A program made the position numbers and the translations under genes. Below the pieces are notes generated by a model. It had not been told where the DNA came from. It did no database searches and saw only the letters and a program-made list of their open reading frames with translations. From Selenomonadaceae bacterium (GTDB lineage Bacteria; Bacillota; Negativicutes; Selenomonadales; Selenomonadaceae), in NCBI GenBank assembly GCA_017515635.1, contig JAFWFO010000011.1, positions 1 to 64,000 of the forward strand: a stretch of DNA of 64,000 nt, written 5' to 3'. Positions 1 to 7,434 of this stretch are shown here, piece after piece; positions within the stretch are counted from its first letter, which is position 1, and the number at the start of each line of letters is the position of its first letter.

Positions 1-735
1 CCACAGCCTTAAAGTGTTGACAGTCTTATTATGATAACCGACGATCGGCACATCATACGGCACCGCCATCACCGTCATCGCATTCTCATGCACCAGCTTC
101 AGGGAGCCGTCGGGTTGTTTCTGCATGTAAGCGTTTCCGTTGAACTTGACGTTGATGGATTTGTCAGGCTTGCGGTACTCCCACGCGAAGCCGTCGCGCA
201 ACCAGTTATCGGGAATTTCGACCTGTTGACCGCGAATAATTTTTTGCTCAAACAGCCCGTATTGATAACGGATACTGCAACCGTGACCGGGCAGACGGTG
301 CGCCGCCAACGAATCGATAAAGCACGCCGCCAGACGTCCCAAGCCGCCGTTGCCCAAACCTGCATCGGGTTCCTCTTCGTAAATTTCGTCGAGGTTCAAG
401 TCGAGATCTTCGAGTACTTCGCGGAATGCATCGACAATTCCCAAGTTGATGAGATTCGATTTGAGGAGGCGTCCCATCAAAAATTCGATCGAGAAATAAT
501 AAACTTGTTTCACTTGACGTTCCATGTAAGCGCGATTGGTCTTAATCCAGTTTTCGGAAATGACCTGTTTGGCAACCGCCGCAACGGTTTTATAAATTTC
601 GTTCATCGGCAGTTCGTGGATGTCACGCCCGAACATGATGTGCGCCGAGCTGATAAAGCGCGATTTGAGTGACTCCTTGAGTTTTTCGTACTCCTTGCTG
701 TAAGCAATTTTTCTGTCGGATGTATCCTTTGGCAA
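1..735 (-). CDS. glgP: Glycogen phosphorylase, N-terminal part (cut by window edge)
   Basis: The first 245 codons of a glycogen/maltodextrin phosphorylase, which releases glucose 1-phosphate from glycogen using phosphate and PLP. The TTG start at 735 follows an AGGAGG site by 7 nt. Recognisable family blocks are YYFSIEFLMGR at about residues 80-90, the glycine-rich DAGLGNGGLGRLAACFIDS block, and GCSIRYQYGLFEQKII. The catalytic and PLP-lysine regions lie beyond position 1. It follows glgC and glgD in the same direction, so synthesis and breakdown of glycogen are encoded together. The 217-bp gap before it holds an inverted repeat, so it may have its own transcription control. Confidence 0.95.
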   Translation of the reverse strand, partial: MPKDTSDRKIAYSKEYEKLKESLKSRFISSAHIMFGRDIHELPMNEIYKTVAAVAKQVISENWIKTNRAYMERQVKQVYYFSIEFLMGRLLKSNLINLGIVDAFREVLEDLDLNLDEIYEEEPDAGLGNGGLGRLAACFIDSLAAHRLPGHGCSIRYQYGLFEQKIIRGQQVEIPDNWLRDGFAWEYRKPDKSINVKFNGNAYMQKQPDGSLKLVHENAMTVMAVPYDVPIVGYHNKTVNTLRLW

Positions 736-866
736 GTGAATTCCTCCTTTTACCGCGTGATTTTTTGTGATGGATTAACTTGCATTTTCGACCGCCATTT
801 TATCAGAAAGAAAAATTTTTGGCAACAAACCTGCGCCCGTCGTCAAAACCTTCAGTCAAAACAAAC

Positions 867-917
867 GGCGAATTTTTACGTCGAGGCTTGATGTGTTCCT
901 GTCGGTAAAAATTCGCC
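867..917. terminator. Inverted repeat between glgD and glgP
   Basis: Two 13-bp arms (867-879 and 905-917, GGCGAATTTTTAC and its complement) are separated by 25 nt, just downstream of the glgD stop. It may be a terminator or processing hairpin between glgD and glgP. There is no clean T-run, so termination is inferred. The rest of the 736-952 gap is A/T-rich with no gene. Confidence 0.5.
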
Positions 918-952
918 GCTTCAGTCAGTGATGTTTCAAAGCTTCGACGCCG

Positions 953-2068
953 TTAGATTCTTGATTTTTTCTTGACGATGTAAGGATAATTTTCCACGCC
1001 TTTGAGCCAGCGATTTTTGGTGATGATGACTTCTTTGTCGCAGATAACGGCTTCGACGCGTGCGCCCTCTTGAACGTCGCAACGTTGCATAAGAATCGAG
1101 TCTTTGACGATCGCGCCTTTGCCGACAGTGACGCCGCGGAAAAGAATCGAATTCTCAACCGTGCCGCTGATTTCACAGCCGTTGGCGATAAGCGAATTTT
1201 TGACGCTTGCGGTCTCTTTGTACTGGACGGGAACTTCGTCTTTGACTTTGGTGAAAATCGGGCGTTCGGGATTCATGAAAAGTTCTTCCCAAACTTCGGG
1301 CTTGAGACAGTCGCGGTTTGCTTCGTAATATTCCGCCGTGGAATTGATGTGCGCGACGTAGCCTTGATGTTCGTATGCGCTGATTTTGAATTCGCCCGCG
1401 TGACGAATCAGAGCGTCGAGCAAGAAATCTTGTCCGCCGCGTTCGTAGGTTGTGCGAACGAGATAAGCGAACGTCGGGACGGGCATGAGATACGCGCCCA
1501 TAACGTCTTTTTGTCCGGCTTTGATACCGGGAACTTCCGCCAAGTCGGTGACAACGCCGTTATCCGCAGTTTCGATAACGACGCCTTTGCCGTCGGTGTC
1601 AACTTTCGCCACGGAGTAAACCATGGTAATATCTGCGCCGCCGCCGCCGTTGATGTGGAAGTCGAGAACTTTTTCAAAGTCAATGTTGTAAATATAGCTT
1701 GCGTTCGTCAACAGGACATATTGCTTGCCGCTGAGTTCGGCGAAATCCAAGTTGGCGTAAATGTCTTTGAGGTCGCCTTTGCGCGAATCGTTGTCGGGCA
1801 GAGCGGCGGGCAGGTACGTCAAGCCTTCGCGGCGACGAGCCAAATCCCAATCTTTACCCGAACGAATGTGATCGAGAACTGCACGGGAATAATCGGGGAG
1901 CATGAGCCCGACTGCGCTTATGCCGGAATTGACCATGTTGGAAATGGCGAAGTCCACGAGGCGATAGCGTCCCGCGAACGGCAGAGCTTCGACCGCACGA
2001 GTTGCCGCGAGTTCACGAATAAGACTGTTGTCTTCTTGAAGATTTATAATCCCCACTACTTGTTTCAA
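953..2068 (-). CDS. glgD: Glucose-1-phosphate adenylyltransferase, GlgD regulatory subunit
   Basis: A 371-residue homologue of GlgC, the usual partner subunit in Firmicutes. It keeps the nucleotidyltransferase fold (RYRLVDFAISNMVNSGI near residue 35) and a C-terminal left-handed beta-helix. However, the LAGGQGSRL nucleotide loop of GlgC is replaced by NLQEDNSLIREL, and GTADAIYQN is replaced by GDLKDIYAN. This is why it is taken as the non-catalytic modulator of the GlgC/GlgD ADP-glucose synthase. TTG start at 2068 behind GGAGG. A heptamer repeat array fills the gap after glgC. Confidence 0.93.
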   Translation of the reverse strand: MKQVVGIINLQEDNSLIRELAATRAVEALPFAGRYRLVDFAISNMVNSGISAVGLMLPDYSRAVLDHIRSGKDWDLARRREGLTYLPAALPDNDSRKGDLKDIYANLDFAELSGKQYVLLTNASYIYNIDFEKVLDFHINGGGGADITMVYSVAKVDTDGKGVVIETADNGVVTDLAEVPGIKAGQKDVMGAYLMPVPTFAYLVRTTYERGGQDFLLDALIRHAGEFKISAYEHQGYVAHINSTAEYYEANRDCLKPEVWEELFMNPERPIFTKVKDEVPVQYKETASVKNSLIANGCEISGTVENSILFRGVTVGKGAIVKDSILMQRCDVQEGARVEAVICDKEVIITKNRWLKGVENYPYIVKKKSRI

Positions 2069-2088
2069 TTCAAAGCACCTCCGATATT

Positions 2089-2165
2089 AGGTGTCAGGTG
2101 TCGGGTGTCAGGGGTCAGTTTCCCTAAATCCCAAAACCTAAATCCTGAATCCTGAATCCTCTAAT
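2089..2165. repeat. Heptamer repeat array between glgC and glgD
   Basis: A run of 7-bp units in strict phase. Read on the plus strand it has four units like AGGTGTC, a central AGTTTCC, then units like CTAAATC and CTGAATC. In the direction of transcription it begins at the last base of the glgC stop codon and ends about 7 nt before the GGAGG of glgD. The AGGTGTC unit is the same as the one found inside copA at 18491-18518. See the matching arrays near ileS, yvcK, rpoB/rpoC, sucC and 63.15 kb. Confidence 0.9.
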
Positions 2166-3298
2166 CACGCTTCGACGACGGAGCCTTCGGGAATGACGGC
2201 AATTTCGCCTTCTTTGCCGATGACCTTCGCGCCCGCTTTGATGACGACATCTTGAGCGACAATCGCGTAGTCAACAACTGCGCCGTCTTCGATAACCGCC
2301 GACGGAAGAATAACCGAGTTGGTGACTTTCGCGCCTTTGCCGACACGTACGCCTTGGAAGATGACGCATTTATCGACTTCGCCTTCAATTCTCGCGCCTT
2401 CGTTAATCATGGATTTTTTGACGGACGCTTCGGGGCCTACGTAGTGCGGCGGCATTGACGGATTGGACGAGAAAACTTTTTGGTCGCCTTTGAGGTCGAA
2501 CGGCGGCTGATCTTGCAAAAGATCCATGTTAGCCTGCCACAAGCTTTCAATCGTGCCGACATCTTTCCAATAGCCGTCGAACGCGTAGGAGAACATGCGC
2601 GCATTGTCAGCCAACATTTTCGGAATCAAGTCGTTGCCGAAATCGTGCGTGGAATCTTCTTTGACGCCGTCTTCTTCGAGGTACTTTTTGAGGAAGGGTT
2701 TCGAGAAAATGTAAATGCCCATCGAGGCGAGATTTGATTTGGGTTCTTTCGGTTTTTCTTGGAATTGAGTAATGCGGCCGGTTTCGGGGTCGGTGACCAT
2801 GATGCCGAAGCGCGGAGCCTCTTCCCACGGAACTTCAAAGACGCCGATTGTCACGTCAGCATTGTTCGCTTTGTGAGCTTTAAGCATCCAGTGATAGTTC
2901 ATCGTGTAGATGTGGTCGCCCGAAAGAATCAAAACGTAATCGGGGTCGGTCAGGTCGATGAAATTGAGATTCTGATAAATCGCGTCCGCAGTGCCACGAT
3001 ACCAGTCCGCGCCCTTTTCGCGAGCATACGGAGGAAGAATGAACACGCCGCCGCCTGTGCGGTCGAGATCCCAAGAGCTGCCGCTTCCGAGGTAGTTGTG
3101 CAATTCGAGCGGCTTATACTGAGTGAGCACGCCAACTTTCTCGATGCCCGAGTTTGCGCAATTTGAGAGCGGGAAGTCGATAATGCGATACTTTCCGCCG
3201 AACGGTACTGCCGGCTTCGCAACGGTTTTCGTCAAGGCCTTCAGGCGGCTACCCTGCCCGCCGGCCAGTATCATTGCCAAGCACTCTGTCTTTCTCAT
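2165..3298 (-). CDS. glgC: Glucose-1-phosphate adenylyltransferase, catalytic subunit
   Basis: Makes ADP-glucose from glucose 1-phosphate and ATP, the committed step of glycogen synthesis. The 377-residue protein has the intact N-terminal [15 protein letters not shown] loop (about residues 9-23), GTADAIYQN near 105-113, LILSGDHIY near 122-130, and a C-terminal hexapeptide beta-helix from about residue 290. ATG start behind a G-rich site. First gene of glgC-glgD-glgP. Length is normal for the family. Confidence 0.97.
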   Translation of the reverse strand: MRKTECLAMILAGGQGSRLKALTKTVAKPAVPFGGKYRIIDFPLSNCANSGIEKVGVLTQYKPLELHNYLGSGSSWDLDRTGGGVFILPPYAREKGADWYRGTADAIYQNLNFIDLTDPDYVLILSGDHIYTMNYHWMLKAHKANNADVTIGVFEVPWEEAPRFGIMVTDPETGRITQFQEKPKEPKSNLASMGIYIFSKPFLKKYLEEDGVKEDSTHDFGNDLIPKMLADNARMFSYAFDGYWKDVGTIESLWQANMDLLQDQPPFDLKGDQKVFSSNPSMPPHYVGPEASVKKSMINEGARIEGEVDKCVIFQGVRVGKGAKVTNSVILPSAVIEDGAVVDYAIVAQDVVIKAGAKVIGKEGEIAVIPEGSVVEA

Positions 3299-3572
3299 AA
3301 AATAATCCCCCCTGAACGAAATACAATCACCATGCCTCTAAACTTCCGAAGCAACGGTCGGTTACTTCATTGAAGTTAAGTTTCTACGCGGCGTTGGTTT
3401 TTCCTGCCTAAAATTTCAGAAAAAAATTTTTTGGCGCATGTAAATTAGCTGAAAATTTTTGCGATATTTGAGCGGGCTTTTCGAGGCAAATTTTTTGTCG
3501 CTTCGATTCGGCGCGTTGTGGTTTTGAATTTTGGTATCTTACTTTTACATCAAATGCAACGTGACGACATCT
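3299..3572. other. Intergenic region upstream of glgC
   Basis: No gene is seen in these 274 bp between glgC and the unknown gene at 3573. The stretch is A/T-rich with several AAATTTTTT tracts. It contains, at 3449-3485, a 37-bp sequence repeated with few changes at 5283-5319 just after galE (shared core GAAAATTTTTGCGATA, then GCGGGCTTTTCG or ACGGGCTTTTCG). The glgC promoter must lie here but no convincing -35/-10 pair was found. Confidence 0.6.
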
Positions 3573-4157
3573 TTAATGTTCGGCAGTGTCGAAAAATCTT
3601 TGCAGTTTGAGATTTTGGAGCGTGCCGACTTGCCGGAAAATTTCCTGCGTCAAAAAATTTTCCCGTGAAGTTCTCAGGCGGCGAATCAAACTTTTATTGC
3701 CGTTGTAAATGTAATTATCTACGTCAAAGCGCAGGTTTGCAAGTTGCACGTCCTCGGTCGAAACGACGCGACAATTTTCCTCGTCGGCCTCGATGTAACG
3801 AACTTTCATTTCGCCGCGTGAATAAAGTCCCTGCAGCTGATTGGGCGTTGCTCGTTCGTGCGCGATTTGCGACAAAATTTTTTCGGCATAATCGGAATCG
3901 GATTGAAGTTTTTTCCAGGCGGCGGCACTTATGCGAATCAATTCAACGTCCTCACTGCGCGTTTTGTCGAAAGGAATTTCCGTTAAACGTTGCGCGAAAT
4001 AATTTTTGTATTCGTCAAGCGTCATGTCGGACGGATTTTTTTCGACGGTCTGCGACAAAATTTCGTCGTAAGCAGTTTTCGTTTTGACGCGGGACGAAAA
4101 AATATTTTGGACGCCGTTTGAAGTTTTGCCCGTGTTGTAAATCGTCGTAGTGTTCAT
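3573..4157 (-). CDS. Protein of unknown function, 194 aa
   Basis: Not recognised. The start is placed at the ATG at 4157, 8 nt after AAGGGAG, rather than at upstream in-frame codons. The protein is soluble-looking and charged, with no signal peptide or membrane segment. It begins MNTTTIYNTGKTSNGVQNIF and has a middle block, DMTLDEYKNYFAQRLTEIPF, that resembles a helical protein-interaction domain. It is a single gene, divergent from galE. Codon use matches its neighbours, so it looks native. Confidence 0.75.
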   Translation of the reverse strand: MNTTTIYNTGKTSNGVQNIFSSRVKTKTAYDEILSQTVEKNPSDMTLDEYKNYFAQRLTEIPFDKTRSEDVELIRISAAAWKKLQSDSDYAEKILSQIAHERATPNQLQGLYSRGEMKVRYIEADEENCRVVSTEDVQLANLRFDVDNYIYNGNKSLIRRLRTSRENFLTQEIFRQVGTLQNLKLQRFFDTAEH

Positions 4158-4296
4158 GTTATCAACTCCCTTGCAAAAATTATCGTCGTTCAAGAAAAAA
4201 AATAAACTCCCCACGCTTAAATTTGTCGACGTTGACAAAAATCGTTGCGGGAAATAAATTAGGCACGAAAATTTTTCGAGAGGAGATTTTTACCAA

Positions 4297-5286
4297 ATGG
4301 CGATACTTATTTGCGGCGGCGCGGGTTATATCGGCTCACACACCGTGCGTTTGCTCGTTGAAAGCGGCGAAGACGTGATTATTGCCGACAATTTGAGCAC
4401 GGGGCACCGCTCGGCGATTAATCCCGCCGTCAAGTTTTACGATTGCGATATTCGCGACAAAATTGCGCTCCAAAAAATTTTTGCCGAAAACAAAATCGAG
4501 GCGGTCTTTCATTTCGCGGCGTTCATTGAAGCGGGCGAAAGCGTCGTTCTTCCGCTGAAATATTTCAGCAACAACGTCGTCGGCATGGAAATTTTGCTTG
4601 AGGCGATGACTGAAGCCGGCGTCGACAAAATTATTTTCAGCTCAAGTGCGGCGGTTTACGGCGAGCCCGAAAAAATTCCCGTCGACGAACTTGCCGCGAA
4701 AAATCCCGTCAATCCCTACGGCGACTCGAAATTTATCATGGAAATAATGATGCGGCGCGTCAGTGCGGCTCACGGCGTGCGTTTCGTCAGCTTGCGATAT
4801 TTTAATGCGTGCGGCGCGATTGAGGACGCGTCAATCGGCGAAGACCATCACCCCGAAAGTCATTTGATTCCGCTGATTTTGCAAGTTCCGCTCGGAAAAC
4901 GCGAACATATTACGATTTTCGGCGACGATTATCCCACGGACGACGGAACTTGCATTCGCGACTACATTCACGTTTTGGATTTGGCGGCGGCTCATCAAAA
5001 TGCGTTGAATTACCTGCGCAACGGCGGCGAATCAGATTTTTTCAATCTCGGCAACGGGCAAGGTTTTTCGGTCAAAGAAATTATTTCGACGGCGGGAAAA
5101 GTCACCGCGCAGAAAATAAAAACCGTGATTGGTGCGCGACGGGCGGGCGACCCTGCGCGTTTGATTGCCTCAAGCGACAAAGCACGAAAAATTTTGGGCT
5201 GGCAACCGCGCTTCGACGACATTGAAAAAATTATTTCGACGGCGTGGAAATGGCACAGCACACATCCCAACGGCTTCAACGACTGA
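4297..5286 (+). CDS. galE: UDP-glucose 4-epimerase
   Basis: Interconverts UDP-glucose and UDP-galactose with bound NAD. The 329-residue extended short-chain dehydrogenase has the NAD loop GGAGYIGSHT at residues 6-15, the SSSAAVYGEP block near 123-132 and the catalytic YxxxK in NPYGDSKFIMEIM. The C-terminal GARRAGDPARLIASS block is typical of bacterial GalE. The ATG follows GAGAGGAG. It links central metabolism to LPS and capsule sugars, like ugd and hldD elsewhere in the window. A terminator follows. Confidence 0.96.
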   Translation: MAILICGGAGYIGSHTVRLLVESGEDVIIADNLSTGHRSAINPAVKFYDCDIRDKIALQKIFAENKIEAVFHFAAFIEAGESVVLPLKYFSNNVVGMEILLEAMTEAGVDKIIFSSSAAVYGEPEKIPVDELAAKNPVNPYGDSKFIMEIMMRRVSAAHGVRFVSLRYFNACGAIEDASIGEDHHPESHLIPLILQVPLGKREHITIFGDDYPTDDGTCIRDYIHVLDLAAAHQNALNYLRNGGESDFFNLGNGQGFSVKEIISTAGKVTAQKIKTVIGARRAGDPARLIASSDKARKILGWQPRFDDIEKIISTAWKWHSTHPNGFND

Positions 5287-5321
5287 AAATTTTTGCGATA
5301 AATGAACGGGCTTTTCGGGAC

Positions 5322-5350
5322 GAGGTCGTCATCCTTGACGGCCTCTTTTG
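5322..5350. terminator. Terminator after galE
   Basis: A 10-bp stem (GAGGTCGTCA and TGACGGCCTC, loop TCCT) at 5322-5345 followed by TTTTG, between the convergent galE and activase genes. Almost the same stem-loop recurs at 29398-29421 upstream of whiA. Confidence 0.8.
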
Positions 5351-5365
5351 TTCGGTTGAGTTTGT

Positions 5366-6283
5366 TTAAAAATATGCGTCAATGCCCGCGTCGACGAAAA
5401 CTTTTCGGAAATTTTCCAAGTCGTCGGGGTGCAGTCCTTTGACGTGTGAAAATTCGTAGTCGCGTCCGAGCATTGAATATTTATTTTCGCCGAACTGATG
5501 GAAAGGCAACAGCTGCACACAATTTGCGCCGACTTCTTTCAACCTGCGGACGAAACCTTTTGCGTCGTCAATCGAGTCGTTGTAATTCGGAATGACGGGC
5601 AAGCGCGGCAAAACGTCTTTGCCCGCGTCAATCGCGTATTTCATGTTTTGCAAAATCGGCACGTTCGACACGCCCGTTTTTTCGCGGTGACGCGTTTCAT
5701 CCCAGTGTTTAATGTCGAACAGCAACAAGTCAATATATTTAATAATTCGGCGGAAAATCGCGGGCGAGGCAAATCCTGTCGTTTCAATCGCCGTGTGAAT
5801 ATTTTTCGCCTTGAGAGCCTTTAAAAGTTCGATGGCGAATTCGGGTTGCATTGTCGCTTCGCCGCCGCTCAACGTCACGCCGCCGCCGCTTTCTTCGTAA
5901 AACGCTAAATCTTGCATGACGACTTCCAAAATTTCCGCAACGGTTTTTCTTTCACCTTCGGGCTTGAGCGCGTGAGCGGGACATTTTTCGATACAAATGC
6001 CGCGTTCGGAGCAAACGCCTGCGCCCGAACATTTTTTATGGTCGACGAAAATTTTTCCGTCAATATTTTTCACGGCGAGCGTCGGACAACTTTTAACGCA
6101 ATTCCCGCAGTGCAGACATTTTTTCGCATCCCAAAGAATTTGCAGGCGCGGTTCCTGACTTTCGGGATTGGCGCACCACGTGCATTTGAGCGGGCAACCT
6201 TTGAAAAAAACAACCGTCCGAATACCGGGGCCGTCGTTTATGCTGAATTTTTGTATGTTGAAAATCATGCCGTAAGCGTCCAT
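5366..6283 (-). CDS. Glycyl-radical enzyme activating protein (radical SAM)
   Basis: Generates the glycyl radical on a partner enzyme using S-adenosylmethionine and a 4Fe-4S cluster. The 305-residue protein has FSINDGPGIRTVVFFKGCP near the N-terminus with the CPLKCTWC (CX3CX2C) cluster motif. It then carries a two-cluster ferredoxin insert (CLHCGNCVKSCP and ICIEKCP), as in activases of dehydratase-type glycyl radical enzymes. The ATG at 6283 follows GGGAGG and replaces a longer upstream in-frame start. The obvious partner is the enzyme at 7435-9843, transcribed divergently. Confidence 0.93.
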   Translation of the reverse strand: MDAYGMIFNIQKFSINDGPGIRTVVFFKGCPLKCTWCANPESQEPRLQILWDAKKCLHCGNCVKSCPTLAVKNIDGKIFVDHKKCSGAGVCSERGICIEKCPAHALKPEGERKTVAEILEVVMQDLAFYEESGGGVTLSGGEATMQPEFAIELLKALKAKNIHTAIETTGFASPAIFRRIIKYIDLLLFDIKHWDETRHREKTGVSNVPILQNMKYAIDAGKDVLPRLPVIPNYNDSIDDAKGFVRRLKEVGANCVQLLPFHQFGENKYSMLGRDYEFSHVKGLHPDDLENFRKVFVDAGIDAYF

Positions 6284-6317
6284 AAAATTTCCTCCCGCAC
6301 GAAAAATTTTTCTTTGC

Positions 6318-6346
6318 ATGATACTATGTGCCGCCGAAAATGTAAA
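6318..6346 (-). promoter_or_regulatory. Sigma-70 promoter for the activase
   Basis: Reading on the minus strand, TTTACA (6346-6341), a 17-bp spacer, then TATCAT (6323-6318), about 35 bp upstream of the activase ATG. Confidence 0.75.
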
Positions 6347-6387
6347 TGGTTTGTTCGCAAACGAAACAAAAATTTTTGCGAAAACGA

Positions 6388-6416
6388 TTGACTTGTTGCG
6401 GCAAGCGTAATATCAT
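6388..6416 (+). promoter_or_regulatory. Sigma-70 promoter for the ROK gene
   Basis: TTGACT at 6388-6393, 17-bp spacer, TATCAT at 6411-6416, 29 bp before the ROK ATG. It is back to back with the activase promoter, so both units share about 40 bp of control DNA. Confidence 0.8.
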
Positions 6417-6445
6417 GCAATAAAATTTCGACGGAGGTTGACGAT

Positions 6446-7336
6446 ATGAAAATTTTGACGGTCGACATTGACGGGACTTTTCTAAGTTACGCCTGCATGG
6501 ATGAACTCATGAACATTTCGCGGCGCGGAAAAATTTTTACTCCGCAGGACGGGCGCGAACAACTGATTGAAGCTGTCGGCAGAATTTTTGACGCGGTCGA
6601 CGGTGCTCAAGGAATTGCCGTGTCGATGCCGGGCATTATCGATTCGGAACGCGGTTATTGTGCAATGGGCGGCGCGCTCCGCTACAACGACGATTTTAAT
6701 TTTCGTGACGCGCTACAAAAACGTTGCGAAACGAAAATTCACGTTGAAAACAACGCAAAATGCGCGGCAATGGCTGAAGCGGCTGTCGGAAGTTTGGCGG
6801 GCGTGGCTGACGGTTTTGTTTTGATTTTCAGCACGATGATCGGCGGCGCGTTGATTCGTGACCACAAACTTTTCAAGGGCAAACATTTCGCGGCGGGTGA
6901 AGTTTCCTACATAATTTTGAACAGCGCGAACAATCTCGGCGATGAAAACCTTTTCGGCAGAAGTTTCGGCGTCCCGAAATTTTTGCAACGCTATTCGGAA
7001 ATCAAAGGCGCGGACATTGAGACCGTTGACTTGCTGACGATTTTCGACGCGGTAAATCACGGCGAGCCGGAAGCTCAAAATTGTTTGTCATGGTACACAA
7101 AAGAAATTGCCGTACGGATTTTCAATTTGCAGACAGTGCTTGACGTGGAAACTTTTTCAATCGGCGGCGAACCCGCGAAGTTCCCCGCGTTTATGACGAA
7201 TCTGCGCGGCGAGTTGCAAAAACTTTACGATTCATGCCCGTTCCGCCTGCCGCAAGCCGAAATTGTTTCAAGCAAATTTTTCAACGACGCGAACTTAATC
7301 GGTGCGTTGCAGTGTTGGTTGTCGGAAAAGTTTTAG
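6446..7336 (+). CDS. ROK-family protein (sugar kinase-like)
   Basis: A 296-residue protein of the ROK family, whose members phosphorylate sugars or act as sugar-sensing repressors. There is no N-terminal helix-turn-helix, so a kinase-type role is favoured. Family features: phosphate-1 loop KILTVDIDGTFLSY, the SMPGIID block, HVENNAKCAAMAEA near residue 100, and GEVSYIIL. Oddities: the usual DIGGT is DIDGT, the phosphate-2 GTGxGGG is replaced by STMIGGALI, and the ROK zinc-binding CxCG cysteines are not seen. Catalytic ability is therefore uncertain. ATG behind GGAGG. It precedes the glycyl radical enzyme. Confidence 0.8.
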   Translation: MKILTVDIDGTFLSYACMDELMNISRRGKIFTPQDGREQLIEAVGRIFDAVDGAQGIAVSMPGIIDSERGYCAMGGALRYNDDFNFRDALQKRCETKIHVENNAKCAAMAEAAVGSLAGVADGFVLIFSTMIGGALIRDHKLFKGKHFAAGEVSYIILNSANNLGDENLFGRSFGVPKFLQRYSEIKGADIETVDLLTIFDAVNHGEPEAQNCLSWYTKEIAVRIFNLQTVLDVETFSIGGEPAKFPAFMTNLRGELQKLYDSCPFRLPQAEIVSSKFFNDANLIGALQCWLSEKF

Positions 7337-7356
7337 TTACGAACGAAAATTTACCG

Positions 7357-7385
7357 TTGACATCTCAAAAAACTTGATATATACT
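7357..7385 (+). promoter_or_regulatory. Strong promoter for the glycyl radical enzyme
   Basis: TTGACA at 7357-7362, exactly 17 bp, TATACT at 7380-7385. It lies in the 98-bp gap between the ROK gene and the glycyl radical enzyme. The enzyme can therefore be expressed apart from the ROK gene. Confidence 0.88.
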
Positions 7386-7434
7386 TTCGCACAAACAAAA
7401 GAAAAATTTTTTCAAACGTAAGGAGTTGACGCTT

